This document shows positions 43,301 through 52,175 of a DNA stretch of 64,000 nt, in pieces. The DNA comes from Janthinobacterium sp. B9-8 (GTDB taxonomy: Bacteria; Pseudomonadota; Gammaproteobacteria; Burkholderiales; Chitinibacteraceae): NCBI RefSeq assembly GCF_000969645.2, contig NZ_CP014222.1, forward strand, positions 2,979,740-3,043,739. Direction: 5' to 3'. Numbering within the stretch: the stretch's first letter is position 1; each line of letters begins with the position of its first letter. A program made the position numbers and the translations under genes. Under the pieces are notes generated by a model. It worked only from the letters and a program-made list of their open reading frames with translations. It was not told where the DNA came from and did no database searches.

Positions 43301-43483
43301 TAAAGGAATCAAGGGATTTAATCGTGCAATAGCGGAGCGCAGACGTTCAATTAAAACCGGCTGCATATAATCAGCACGCTCTGCATCTTTACCATCCGGC
43401 GCAATATCATAGCCACACACATGGCGATACCCAACTTCAACTAACCAGCTCAGCGCTTCTTGTTCTAATTGGTCTTCGGTCAT
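40325..43483 (-). CDS. hsdR: Type I restriction enzyme R subunit
   Basis: A 1052-residue restriction/translocase subunit. N-terminal endonuclease domain with [20 protein letters not shown] (D...ExK nuclease residues) at about 155-175; SF2 motor with Walker [14 protein letters not shown] (about 295) and DEAH-type box [10 protein letters not shown], plus motif [16 protein letters not shown] ([16 protein letters not shown]). The C-terminal helical region closes the protein. GGGAGG precedes the ATG. It acts with HsdM2S and cleaves foreign DNA after translocation. It lies at the far end of the operon, separated from hsdMS by five other genes. Confidence 0.95.
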   Translation of the reverse strand: MTEDQLEQEALSWLVEVGYRHVCGYDIAPDGKDAERADYMQPVLIERLRSAIARLNPLIPLVAQADALRQVLDLGTPALLAANRHFHGLLVNGVPVQYQKDGETRGDFVRLIDFAVASQNEFLAVNQYTLKGVKQPRRPDIILFVNGLPLVLLELKNPTDKNADIYKAFEQIQTYKAQISDVFQYNEILVISDGSEARMGSLSANAERYMQWRTIDGISLDPLGQFNELETLIRGILAPAYLLDYLRFFVLFEDDGTLVKKIAGYHQFHAVRTAIERVVTASRPDVIGGKKGKGGVVWHTQGSGKSITMTCFAARVMREAAMENPTIVVITDRNDLDGQLFGVFSLAQDLLREQPVQVSTRQDLRAKLSNRPSGGIVFATIQKFAPGEDEDVFPLLSDRHNIVVIADEAHRTQYGFEAKLKQRLPKPIQAPNLAGVAKEASPQYLESSYQVGYAQHLRDALPNATFVAFTGTPVSSEDRDTRSVFGEYIHIYDMQQAKEDGATVAIYYESRLAKLSLKVDEMAQIDDDVDELAEDEEESEQGKLKSKWAALERIVGAEPRIASVAADLVNHFETRQQSQSGKAMVVAMSREICVHLYNELIKLRPDWHNDDPELGAIKIVMTGSASDKALLRPHIYPKQVKKRLEKRFKDPNDPLQLVIVRDMWLTGFDAPCVHTLYIDKPMKGHNLMQAIARVNRVFHDKQGGLVVDYIGIANELKAALKEYTASNGRGKPTVDTAEAWAVLEEKIDILRGMLHGFDYSEFITGGHRLLAGAANHVLGLEDGKKRFADNALAMSKAFSLCGTMDEAKAVREEVAFLQAVKVLLIKRDLSAKKLSNDDRELAIRQIIGQAVASDEVVDIFDAVGLDKPNIGLLDDDFLAEVRNLPEKNLAVELLERLLEGEIKSKFASNVVQQKKFSELLTDVVKRYQNRSIETAQVMEELVAMAKKFREAAGRGEALGLSEDEVKFYDALANNESAVRELPDETLKRIAHELTTNLRKNISVDWSQRESVRAKLRIMVKRILRKYGYPPDFQEDAIQTVLQQAEALGAEWV

Positions 43484-43625
43484 TCACGCCTCCCAGCGCT
43501 CTCCGATTTGGTCAGCAGCCTGCTGACTGAATTGCTTTACATCATGTCGAAAAATATCGATCAAATCGACATATCACAAAAACGTGTTTAAAAATTACGC
43601 AAAAATCGACACGTTTACTCGGTCA
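43484..43625. other. Gap between DUF6933-like gene and hsdR with small palindromes
   Basis: 142 bp. GTCAGCAG-C-CTGCTGAC (43511-43527) is a perfect hairpin, and TGTCGA/TCGACA elements occur around 43547-43573. Possible mRNA processing or regulator sites; no function can be read. Confidence 0.3.
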
Positions 43626-44309
43626 TTAAGGTGCTCCGCCTTCATCTGCAACAAACCTTTCCTTATACATGGCCGATTTTGCACGATGCAATTGCAAAAA
43701 GCGCGGCATCAACGCCTCGCATTGCGCTGGAGTAGCACCCGCATATTCACGCGCCCATGAGCAAAAAAACGCTTCAAATGGCCAAAAATAATCACCGCCA
43801 CGCACTCTACGCAGCGTGTCATTGATCTTCATATCAAAGGCAGCTGCCTCACCCTCTGGATTAGGCAGGCAACCATTCATATGAAAGGCATAGTCACATT
43901 CACGCGCCACTTCATTGATATGCGTTTGCGCGCTGCGGTCAACGCCAGCAACGAAACAGTATCGCTGACCACGTTCCAATATCCGTTCAATCGCCGCGAC
44001 GGCATCCACTTCGGATAAGTAATTTACATCATGGTTAATCCACAGCAGCAAATTCACCAGCCGCGCGTAAAACTGTTTCAGCAGCGTTTCGCCATCGCCT
44101 TTCTTGATGCCCCAAAACACCATAGAAAAACGCGTTTCGCGCTCCATCACGATGAACACATTCTGCCGCGCCAACTTAATCGCATGCACCTGCCAAGCCC
44201 ACGGCCCAGCCGCTTCTGGAACTGGCGCAGCTTCTAACCACGATTTGACCAAGCCTTTTTGGGTGGTTTCTAGCGCCTCAGCGGCGGCTTTTGAGCAATA
44301 GAACTGCAT
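43626..44309 (-). CDS. Uncharacterised DUF6933-like protein in the defence operon
   Basis: A 227-residue protein, probably cytoplasmic; no signal peptide or TM helix. The N-terminal MQFYCSKAAAEALE, the WAWQVHAIKLARQNVFIVMERETRFSMVF block and the hydrophobic MLLLWINHDV-like segment recall DUF6933, a small family of unknown function. A second part (about 130-225) with CDYAFHMNGCLPNPEGEAAAFDMKINDTL is not recognised. It has no nuclease or ATPase motif. It is 30 bp downstream of the interrupted yhcG gene and upstream of hsdR, so it is likely a co-transcribed accessory factor. Confidence 0.6.
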   Translation of the reverse strand: MQFYCSKAAAEALETTQKGLVKSWLEAAPVPEAAGPWAWQVHAIKLARQNVFIVMERETRFSMVFWGIKKGDGETLLKQFYARLVNLLLWINHDVNYLSEVDAVAAIERILERGQRYCFVAGVDRSAQTHINEVARECDYAFHMNGCLPNPEGEAAAFDMKINDTLRRVRGGDYFWPFEAFFCSWAREYAGATPAQCEALMPRFLQLHRAKSAMYKERFVADEGGAP

Positions 44310-44339
44310 AACTGACCCTGTTTATGAACACGAACAAGC

Positions 44340-45401
44340 TTACTCATCCCAATCGGCATCATCATGCCCACTCAGCTCATCCGCCATTTCGGCCTCAATC
44401 GCCGCAATACTTGGCAAGCTGTGCTCCAGTGTTTCTGGCAAATCGCGTAGTAATTGGTATTCGGCCACACCAATAGGTTTATCGATGCCTGACAGTGCGT
44501 ATTCCGCCACCAGTCGGTTTTGCTGCTTGCACAGCAACAAACCAATCGTCGGCTTATCCTCTGGCGCTTTAATCTGCGCATCAACCGCTGCCAGATAAAA
44601 ATTAAGCTGCCCTGCGTGCTCTGGCTTGAATGCCGTCGCTTTCAACTCAACCACCACATAACATTTCAAGCGGGTATGGTAAAACAGCAAGTCGATAAAG
44701 AACTCATCGCCACCAACTTCTAGCCGATACTGCCGCCCCATAAAGGCAAAGCCCGCGCCCAGCTCCAGCAAAAATCGCGTGATATGCCGCACCAAGCCAT
44801 CTTCAATTTCACGCTCTTGCGCCTCATTACCCAAGCCGAGAAAATCGAACAGATACGGGTCTTTCAGCGTTTCTTGCGCAAGTGCCGACTCAGTAGCGGG
44901 CAAACGCGCCACAAAATTAGTCACTGCTGAACCTTGGCGTAGTTGCAAGCGGTCTTTGATATTCGCTTCCAACGTACTACGCGACCAGCCGTTCACCACA
45001 GCTTACGTGGCATACCATTCGCGCTCGTCTTTCTCGCTCAGCTTGGTCAGCAAGATCACAATATGAAACCACGGCAATTGGGCAGCAGGCTGCTGCCCAA
45101 ATTGGCCATCAGGACAATGCTCGGCAAAATAGGCCATGTATTTCAGATTGCGCCCCGAAAAGCCGCGCATTTCGGGAAAGGCTGCTTTCAGGTCGTCTGC
45201 TAGCCGGGTGATAACCTTTGCTCCCCAGCCTTGCTGCTGTTGCCGTGCCAAAATCCCCTGTCCGATACGCGCATACAGCGCCACCAGTTCCGCATTCACC
45301 GCCAGCGCCGCCCGCTTTTGACTACCGGCAATATCAGACTTCAGTTGCCCCAGCCAATCGGCATAGCCTTCGGGCAATGGCAACGTAGCTGCCTCACTCA
45401 T
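44340..45401 (-). pseudogene. yhcG: PDDEXK nuclease of the YhcG/DUF1016 family, split by one in-frame stop
   Basis: Two adjacent segments in the same reading frame: 45401-45003 encodes the DUF1016 N-terminal domain (MSEAATLPLPEGYADWLGQL, RGFSGRNLKYMAYFAEHCPD) and 44999-44340 the PDDEXK nuclease (EFFIDLLFYHTRLKCYVVVELKA). Between EWYAT and AVVNGWSRS a single TAA (45003-45005) replaces what homologues suggest is Gln (CAA). All else is intact, so the lesion is one substitution. GTG codons directly after it could allow re-initiation of the nuclease part. Joined length (about 353 aa) matches YhcG. Start at 45401 has GAGGG upstream. Role inferred: DNA repair/restriction nuclease. Confidence 0.85.
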
Positions 45402-45440
45402 ACTGAATCCCTCATACAAACTCGCTTCAAATCATTCGTT

Positions 45441-46745
45441 TTAGGCCGCGCTGACCAATACATCTTGGACTGGCATCGAAAGTTGATCGATTAAGTTTTG
45501 TGCGGCACACGAATCTTCTAAATCAAAAGGCAGCACGCGCAATGACAGTTTTTCATCGAAATGAAAGTCTGCTATCGGCTTAGTGCAATTAAATTTTGGC
45601 CAAGCCGGATAAATCAGCACCAACTCACCGCTACCCTTCAGATACTTTTGGCCATAAGCAAACAACTGATAAAAATCACTTTGGCTCAGTCCATAGTTAT
45701 TGCTGCGATCAGCTGCGTCGAGCAACTTCCACTTTGTATCCAAGATAATTTGCGGCTGCCCATGCAGATTCAGCAGCAAGTCCGGTTTTAACCGGAAAAT
45801 TCGCTCGCCCTTGTGACTACACAAATATTCAGATTGCACCTGACTACGCAGCGCACCAAGGGGCAACAGCATCCGCAACTGCTGCTCCACATAACTCTCA
45901 AACAGTTTTTCCATGGGAAACAGCAGGCTGATACCACGATACTCACCAGCCACAGCCAAAGGCATCTGCTGGTGCAAAATCAATTCGCACCAAGATTTAA
46001 TGCCTTGGTAATGCGCCATCAGCCTGTCGTTACGCCATAGCCGAAAATCCTGCTCAATATCACGACTAGGCGGCAACTCATGCAGCATGCCTGCCAGCTC
46101 ATGCGCTAAGCGCCAGTTTTCGGCATCCTGAGTATTGCGGCAAACTAGCTCAAGCGCGGATTTCAGTAGGCGATTTTCCGGTCGATCTGGAAGGAAAATA
46201 TCATGCCGGATCTGAAAAAAATGCTGGCGACCGGGCGGCTGGCGCATTTGCTTCACAACATCAAGCTGCCCGCGTAAATAGCGCTGCTCTTCTTCAACCC
46301 GTAGATAATCAAAGCGCAAACCACGCTTAATTAAATGATCCAACTCAAATAAAAACTGCTGCATCACCCATTCGGCCAGTGGCGCATCGTAAAGCTCAAG
46401 GCTGGCCACCTCGGTGTGACGCGCAGACATTTGCAAGGCCGAGCTGATCAGCTTGCGCATCAAACCACGCGCCTCAACCACGCAATCATCGTCAGTTCGA
46501 TGCTTGGGCAGAATTTCAATCACCTGCCCGCACGGGCTCTCCAACACGCCGACGAAATTATCTAACTTCAGCCGGCGCCGACCATCTACCTGCAACAACG
46601 ATGCGCCTGACGAGCGAAATCGCCCCGCTAATTCACAAAGCCAGCCAAAAGCGGTTTTGCTAATTTGAGCCTCATCGAGTGTTGGATGAGGCAGAGGGCT
46701 CGTCGTAAGCCGCGCATATTCACGCACGACAATCGGGGCAAGCAC
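45441..46745 (-). CDS. mcrC: McrC-type nuclease subunit
   Basis: A 434-residue endonuclease partner of McrB. The PD-(D/E)xK site is visible near the C-terminal half: RLKPDLLLNLHGQPQIILDTKWK (Asp in KPD; D-x-K in DTKWK), plus the central HDIFLPDRPENRLLKSAL helix typical of McrC. The start is GTG at 46745, whose G overlaps the mcrB TAG stop, so translation is coupled. McrC is activated by the McrB GTPase and cleaves modified DNA. Confidence 0.92.
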   Translation of the reverse strand: MLAPIVVREYARLTTSPLPHPTLDEAQISKTAFGWLCELAGRFRSSGASLLQVDGRRRLKLDNFVGVLESPCGQVIEILPKHRTDDDCVVEARGLMRKLISSALQMSARHTEVASLELYDAPLAEWVMQQFLFELDHLIKRGLRFDYLRVEEEQRYLRGQLDVVKQMRQPPGRQHFFQIRHDIFLPDRPENRLLKSALELVCRNTQDAENWRLAHELAGMLHELPPSRDIEQDFRLWRNDRLMAHYQGIKSWCELILHQQMPLAVAGEYRGISLLFPMEKLFESYVEQQLRMLLPLGALRSQVQSEYLCSHKGERIFRLKPDLLLNLHGQPQIILDTKWKLLDAADRSNNYGLSQSDFYQLFAYGQKYLKGSGELVLIYPAWPKFNCTKPIADFHFDEKLSLRVLPFDLEDSCAAQNLIDQLSMPVQDVLVSAA

Positions 46746-48901
46746 TACGCCTGCTCCGACTTATCAGTCCAAGGGTTTACACCGCCAATGCCGCGATAGG
46801 CGTTAATGCGCTGAAACGCTTGCGGATTCAAGCACCAGCGTTTGGTAGGGCGCAATTTATCCTGCACACCCGGAAAAAGTGCACTCACCACCAAATCCAC
46901 ATCCTCAATGACAAACGCATCCTCACCAGCCTTGCTCTGGTCATTCAATACCCAGCGAATGCGCTCCCAATCCTCAAAGAAATACTCTTGCAGCAGTGGA
47001 ATAATGTTCTGCTGGAAAATCTCGGCCAGTTTACTGAGTGTATTTCCACCTTCGACCACTAAGGGCATCAAGTATGCATGGCCCAAGCAATGGTCGCGGT
47101 CGAGTAGGACGGCAATGCGCTGATTCATGACCCGTAGCATCGCGCCAATATCAACGCCATCCACCATCACGCCATCTAACAACTCTGGTTTTGGTGGCAT
47201 TTCCTTGAAGGCAAAACGTCTGCGCAACGCAATATCCAATCCGGCCAGTGAACGGTCAGTCGTGTTCATTGTGCCAATGATGTAGACATTACCGGGAATA
47301 CTGAAGGGCTCTTTCGAGTAAGGCAAAGTCACAGAGAGTGACTCTTCAGCACCTGCACGCTTTGAAGACTCAATCAGCGTAATAAGTTCGCCAAAAATGC
47401 GTGAAATATTGCCACGATTAATTTCATCGATAATTAGCACAAAGGGAAGATTGGCCGCAGAGCTTGTGATCTGAGCACTCTCTTCAGCTTTTGCTCCGCT
47501 TCTCAGAATAGTGTCCAGCAAAATGGGCCATTTAAAGCGATGTAGCTCATAGACCGTTTTTTGGGTAAAAGTCTTACCATCATTCAGCGGCTTAGCGGGC
47601 AGATCTAAATCTTTATAGAGCCAATCCACACCGATGGAGTGCGGATAATGGTTGTCGGCTAATTCCGGCACTTCATCGTAGTAATAATCTCTAGTCACGA
47701 CGCCGACCGCACCGATTGAGTCTTGACCATTGATACTCACAATAACATCACCAATAGCAATGTCATTGGCAAAAGAAGTCACAGTACTTCGATCATTACT
47801 TCCCAAACTATTCAAATAACGTTCACCATCTTCATTGAGGTTTTTCATATCCCCCAAATCAGGCCAGCCAATACGCGCCTGCCCATTTTGCAAACAATAC
47901 GCTTTCAAAGGGGAATTTCCTGTTCCCCCAATAGAAATTTTCCAAACACGTACATCATCAGCGACATTGACTTTCGATTGTCCTGTGACTTCCACATGCT
48001 TTGCATCACGAACTATCTGTTTAAACACGCCATCCTGAACTTTATAACGTAATTGGCCGTCTTTGTTATTTTCCGCCCGCAACCCTTCCACAAAATCTTC
48101 GTAGCTAAAACTCTGATGGAAAGTCACAAAGCGGATACGGCCATTACTCATTAGCTCATTAAAACGAGTTTTAAGCGCCATCCGATCATGGGGGTTCTGC
48201 TGCAACAGCGGTGGATCAAGAATTTCCAGTGCTGCATTGATGGTGTGGTAAGTTTTACCGGTGCCCGGTGGGCCATATAAAATTTGATTCAATTGAGCCA
48301 TTGTTGCAAGCTCGCTCGATTTTTTTTGCGTGGATGCTTCTTGGCTGCTAGTGATACTGATCAAATAACAATTTTGTTGCTCAGAATCTTTAATAATCGT
48401 CACTATTGCACCAGGGCGTAATGCCGAAAATCGTTTATTAAAGCGTGCTTGAATTCGCCCATGCTGACCAAGAATACGCGTTTCAATCCGTTCACCATCT
48501 GGCCAGATCAAAATAAAGGTGCTCTGGCTTTTTCCGCTATCGTCAGCAATATATGCAGCAGGAAAAAAATCTATATTGCCATTTACGGTGATATAGCCAT
48601 TTCTGATTGCCCCATCCGTAAGAGCGACTCGAAAACAATCGCTCTGCTCCTGTTGCCGCTCTCTTTGAAAATCAAGCCATCGACCCAATGCATTTCTTAC
48701 CGAGCCATTACCTTTATTTCCGATATCAGCATGCACCCCTCGTAGACCAAAATCGGCATACAACGTTTCTAGCTGCGCAATATCACTACACTGGAAAACA
48801 TCAATCCCAAAATGATTTGCACCTAGCGCCGCTAAATAATTTGCGCACGTATTTTCGGTATAATTTTTCTTTAATAACCACTGTTTAAATAACTCACGCA
48901 T
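46745..48901 (-). CDS. mcrB: McrB-type GTPase with inserted EVE/PUA-like module
   Basis: A 718-residue AAA+ motor. N-terminal helical SAM-like DNA-binding segment (1-80), then a beta-barrel-like region (about 88-185; GAIRNGYITVNGNIDFFP). Walker A GPPGTGKT at 210-217, Walker B IDEINRG at 491-497, the McrB NTTDRS element at 546-551 and an RRRF finger at about 560-563. Between Walker A and Walker B lies an unusual insertion (about 315-455; WKISIG, ARIGW, GDVIVSINGQDSIGAVGVV), resembling EVE/PUA-like modified-base readers. E. coli McrB has no such insertion and a different N-terminus (DUF3578). Overlaps mcrC by one base. Confidence 0.88.
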   Translation of the reverse strand: MRELFKQWLLKKNYTENTCANYLAALGANHFGIDVFQCSDIAQLETLYADFGLRGVHADIGNKGNGSVRNALGRWLDFQRERQQEQSDCFRVALTDGAIRNGYITVNGNIDFFPAAYIADDSGKSQSTFILIWPDGERIETRILGQHGRIQARFNKRFSALRPGAIVTIIKDSEQQNCYLISITSSQEASTQKKSSELATMAQLNQILYGPPGTGKTYHTINAALEILDPPLLQQNPHDRMALKTRFNELMSNGRIRFVTFHQSFSYEDFVEGLRAENNKDGQLRYKVQDGVFKQIVRDAKHVEVTGQSKVNVADDVRVWKISIGGTGNSPLKAYCLQNGQARIGWPDLGDMKNLNEDGERYLNSLGSNDRSTVTSFANDIAIGDVIVSINGQDSIGAVGVVTRDYYYDEVPELADNHYPHSIGVDWLYKDLDLPAKPLNDGKTFTQKTVYELHRFKWPILLDTILRSGAKAEESAQITSSAANLPFVLIIDEINRGNISRIFGELITLIESSKRAGAEESLSVTLPYSKEPFSIPGNVYIIGTMNTTDRSLAGLDIALRRRFAFKEMPPKPELLDGVMVDGVDIGAMLRVMNQRIAVLLDRDHCLGHAYLMPLVVEGGNTLSKLAEIFQQNIIPLLQEYFFEDWERIRWVLNDQSKAGEDAFVIEDVDLVVSALFPGVQDKLRPTKRWCLNPQAFQRINAYRGIGGVNPWTDKSEQA

Positions 48902-49043
48902 TTTTGTTTTTTCCGATCCAATTTCGCTATTGTTCTGTCAGCTAGTCCGTAGCTAGCGCGTCATATCAATTAGGCGCAGATGAAGTGATCTCTAGGGTGG
49001 GTTACGGCGTTCCGCCTGAGCCCCCCTATGAAAAATCCTAAAA
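48902..49043. repeat. REP-like hairpin between mcrB and hsdS
   Basis: GGGTTACGGCG-TTC-CGCCTGAGCCC is a fragment of the common GGGTGGGTTACGGCG-type intergenic repeat (about 48998-49025), in the 142-bp gap between hsdS and mcrB. Confidence 0.5.
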
Positions 49044-50456
49044 TCACCCCACCTCCGCCAGCGCAGCTTCGGCTTCGGGCAGGCGGAGCTGGCCGGAGAT
49101 CAGGCGTGGCAGCAGCGTGTCGCGCAGGGTGGCGAGGGTTTGGGCTTGTTTAGTATTCTCAAGGATTCCTTCAAAAACAGGTGAAACAATCCCTTCAAAA
49201 GCGACTTGTAGCTGCGCTGGAATTAAGAGCGTCTTAGATGTAGAAAACGTATTTGTTGTGATCGTATCAAACACGGAACCATGTGCTCTTTGTGTTAATG
49301 ACTGAATTTCCCGCTGCATGAATAAATTTAAAAAGAATGGCGCTGCATGCTTAGATGCCAGAGCATAACAAGTTTGATTCATTGCAATGTTTGCGCCAAA
49401 TAAGACCATACGCCCAGTCGTCGCTCCACGCGCAACGATAACAGAACTAAATGCGGGGATTAATTTAGTCGCACTTTCTTTTAAACCTTGCGCCGTAATT
49501 GTTCGCTCTGTTTCTATTAAAAATAGATTTTTAGCTTGAGATACATCTTTAGCGCTTGCCCATGAAATATCACCATCCCAATATTCGGCACGGTCAGTTT
49601 TAGGTGTCCCACCACCAATTAAATTTGCTAATTCTAAAATTGACCCCATTTCCCACCCCTCCGGCACCAAGCCTTGTGAGGAAGCGGTGAAGGTGGCGGG
49701 GAAGAGGGTTTGGAGTTCGGGGGGGAGTAGATCGTCATTCCCGCGTAGGCGGGAATCCAGTGGCACGGCTGGATCCCCGACAAAATCACTAGGGGATGAC
49801 GCAGGGTTGATCATTTGCTTGGTGCTGGCGTTGGCGTGGACGGGGTCGAAATCGACAAACCACGACTTGAACAGCGCCTGCGCCATCGCCTCCAGCGTCG
49901 CATTGGTCTCGCGCAGCAACGCAATACGGTCGTCGAGGGTTGTAATTAAAGATTCAATTTGATCGCGCTCTTCCTTTGGTGGAATGGGCAAGGGCAATGC
50001 TCGTAAATCTTTAAGATTGATTGTTGTTTGAACCGTTGTATTTGCTCGGCTTACAAGCAGGTGCTGTGACAACGGTGAACGCAAACAAATTGCAATCCAA
50101 TCCGGGCTGATGCCATCAATAGGATGAATTACTGCTACTGCTCGCGCAACATTAAACCCAGCGACAGTGACGGGGGCGACAGCAACTTGCCCAACAGAGC
50201 CAACAAGTGTAATTAATACTTCACCGCCAACTAACCTTGTCCTTGAATATTTGGTTTCAATTTCAGGTGAAATCTTCATTAAATCAGCTAATTCAATACG
50301 ACCATTATTAAAGTTATTCACTCGAATAATAGGAATGCCATCAGCTAAAGCTGTACCAGGTTGAACAACACCATACGAAATTGACTGTTTCCGCGCACAA
50401 TCCTCAAGGCTTTTGTAATTCCATCCCTCTGGTAAGTAAGGTAGATCAAAACTCAT
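49044..50456 (-). CDS. hsdS: Type I restriction-modification specificity subunit
   Basis: A 470-residue specificity subunit. Two target recognition domains (about 1-180 and 290-440) are separated by a helical conserved region (LDDRIALLRETNATLEAMAQ, ALFKSWFVDFDPV). A DNA repeat of 69 bp lies in-frame between them (49733-49801), encoding DFVGDPAVPLDSRLRGNDD. The real start is ATG at 50456, overlapping the hsdM stop by 11 bp. HsdS sets the sequence that HsdM methylates and HsdR restricts. Confidence 0.93.
   Translation of the reverse strand: MSFDLPYLPEGWNYKSLEDCARKQSISYGVVQPGTALADGIPIIRVNNFNNGRIELADLMKISPEIETKYSRTRLVGGEVLITLVGSVGQVAVAPVTVAGFNVARAVAVIHPIDGISPDWIAICLRSPLSQHLLVSRANTTVQTTINLKDLRALPLPIPPKEERDQIESLITTLDDRIALLRETNATLEAMAQALFKSWFVDFDPVHANASTKQMINPASSPSDFVGDPAVPLDSRLRGNDDLLPPELQTLFPATFTASSQGLVPEGWEMGSILELANLIGGGTPKTDRAEYWDGDISWASAKDVSQAKNLFLIETERTITAQGLKESATKLIPAFSSVIVARGATTGRMVLFGANIAMNQTCYALASKHAAPFFLNLFMQREIQSLTQRAHGSVFDTITTNTFSTSKTLLIPAQLQVAFEGIVSPVFEGILENTKQAQTLATLRDTLLPRLISGQLRLPEAEAALAEVG
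49733..49801. repeat. 69-bp dRS3-like palindromic repeat inserted in hsdS
   Basis: The ends are CGTCATTCCC and GGGGATGACG, nearly inverted. The first arm holds ATTCCCGCGTAGGCGGGAAT (ATTCCC-N8-GGGAAT), the dRS3 form well known in Neisseria and widespread as intergenic repeats. Length 69 bp is divisible by three and the frame is kept. Confidence 0.85.
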
Positions 50457-52107
50457 ACCCCAGCCCTCCCAGTTTCTGGCGAATGAGCTGGTCGAGTTCT
50501 GCGCCTTTGGCCATCTGCTCGCCAAGCTTTTCGGTCAGCGCGGTCATTTTGGTGGCGAAGTCTTCGTCGTTGTCTTCGACCTCTTCCGCGCCGACGTAGC
50601 GGCCGGGGGTAAGCACATGGCCGTGTTCGGCGATTTCAGCGAGTTTGACGCTGCGGCAGAAGCCGGGGATGTCTTGGTATTCGGAGATGATGTCATCAGG
50701 CGCAGAAATCCCCCCCAGCCCCCCTTTTTCAAAGGGGGGGACTGATGAAGTGGTTTTAGCTTCCCCCTTTGAAAAAGGGGGATTGAGGGGGATTTCGCCT
50801 GCTGAGCCGCGCCAAGCCTTCACCAGATTAGCGATGCGGGTAATCGCCTCGTCATCCAGTTCGCACTGCACGCGTGAAATCATCTTGCCGAGTTTGCGTG
50901 CGTCGATAAACAGCACTTCGCCTTGGCGGGTGGATTTGTTTTTTGCCAAAAACCACAGGCAGGCGGGGATTTGCGTGTTGAAGAACAGTTGGCCGGGCAG
51001 CGCAATCATCACTTCGACTACGTCGGCATCGACCATGGCGGCACGAATTTGCCCTTCAGAGTTTTGGCTGGATGACATTGAACCATTGGCCAGCACAATA
51101 CCGGCGCGGCCATCGGATTTGAGGTGGTAAAGCATGTGCTGCAGCCACGCATAATTGGCGTTGCCTTGCGGCGGCGTGCCGTATACCCAGCGCGAATCGC
51201 CTTCCAAACTGCCATGCCACCAGTCGCTGATATTGAACGGTGGGTTGGCGAGGATGTAATCGGCGCGCAGGTCGGGGTGCTGGTTTTTGGTAAAGGTGTC
51301 GCCCGGCTCACGGCCCAGGTTGAAGTCGATGCCGCGAATGGCGAGGTTCATCGCGGCCAAGCGCCATGTGGTGGGGTTGGATTCCTGTCCGTAAATCGAT
51401 ACATCACCGAGCTGCCCGCCGTGCGCTTCGATAAATTTTTCCGACTGCACAAACATGCCGCCCGAGCCGCAGCAAGGGTCGTACACCTTGCCCTGATGCG
51501 GGTCGAGCACGGTGACCAGCGTTTTAACAATGGATTGCGGCGTGTAGAACTGCCCGCCCTTTTTGCCCTCGGCGCTGGCAAACTGGCCAAGGAAATATTC
51601 GTAAACTTGGCCAAGAATATCTCGGGCTTTGCCTTGGTCTTCGCCAAAACCAATGGTGGAAATCAGATCAACTAATTCACCGAGCTTGCCATCAGGCAAG
51701 GGGGCTCGGGCATAGCGTTTATCTAAGATGCCTTTCAGGCTGGGGTTTTCTAGCTCCAAAATCGCCAGCGCATCATCAATGCGTTTGCCAATGTCGGCCT
51801 GCTTGGCGTTAGCGCGCAGCGCTTCCCAGCGCGCGCCTTCTGGTACCCAAAATACGTTTACTGCTTTGTAGTAATCACGGTCTTCCAGCTCTTCGGCCAG
51901 TAATTCATCATCGCAATCATGCAAAAAATATTCGTCGTTTTCATCAGCAAAGCGGCGCGTGAGTTCAGCGCGGCGGGCGGAAAACGAATCAGAAATGAAT
52001 TTCAGAAAAATCATGCCGAGTGCGATGTGTTTGTACTCGGCCGCATCGACATTGGCACGCAGCTTATCAGCCGCAGCCCAGAGGGGTTTTTGGATATCTT
52101 GCAGCAT
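50446..52107 (-). CDS. hsdM: Type I restriction-modification methyltransferase subunit
   Basis: A 553-residue N6-adenine methyltransferase. N-terminal helical domain (QDIQKPLWAAADKLRANVDA), motif I DPCCGSGGMFVQSEKF, motif IV NPPF. Near residues 440-480 a stretch encoded by CCCCCTTT-type repeats (SLNPPFSKGE-like: PLNPPFSKGEAKTTSSVPPF, then EKGGLGGI) interrupts the usual linkage to YQDIPGFCRSVKLAEI. First gene of the hsdMS pair, with hsdS overlapping its end. Start ATG at 52107. Confidence 0.94.
   Translation of the reverse strand: MLQDIQKPLWAAADKLRANVDAAEYKHIALGMIFLKFISDSFSARRAELTRRFADENDEYFLHDCDDELLAEELEDRDYYKAVNVFWVPEGARWEALRANAKQADIGKRIDDALAILELENPSLKGILDKRYARAPLPDGKLGELVDLISTIGFGEDQGKARDILGQVYEYFLGQFASAEGKKGGQFYTPQSIVKTLVTVLDPHQGKVYDPCCGSGGMFVQSEKFIEAHGGQLGDVSIYGQESNPTTWRLAAMNLAIRGIDFNLGREPGDTFTKNQHPDLRADYILANPPFNISDWWHGSLEGDSRWVYGTPPQGNANYAWLQHMLYHLKSDGRAGIVLANGSMSSSQNSEGQIRAAMVDADVVEVMIALPGQLFFNTQIPACLWFLAKNKSTRQGEVLFIDARKLGKMISRVQCELDDEAITRIANLVKAWRGSAGEIPLNPPFSKGEAKTTSSVPPFEKGGLGGISAPDDIISEYQDIPGFCRSVKLAEIAEHGHVLTPGRYVGAEEVEDNDEDFATKMTALTEKLGEQMAKGAELDQLIRQKLGGLGYEF
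50708..50790. repeat. CCCCCTTT-type palindromic repeat pair inside hsdM
   Basis: Two facing copies (about 50719-50740 and 50762-50782), each CCCCCTTT(TT)CAAAGGGGG-like, translated in frame as PPFSKG and PPFEKGGLGG. The same repeat type is at 17867-17890. Confidence 0.85.
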
Positions 52108-52175
52108 ATTGGCTTTTTCTTAATGTTGTATAAATTTATTTGTCAGATTATACGCAGTAATTGAGCGCTCAAAAC

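Noticed and set aside
50645..51675. Long plus-strand frames opposite hsdM
   Set aside because: Antisense shadows of a GC-rich gene without ribosome binding sites.
40325..52107. Prophage or integrative element
   Set aside because: No integrase, phage structural gene, tRNA or attachment duplication was seen at either end; only defence genes are present.
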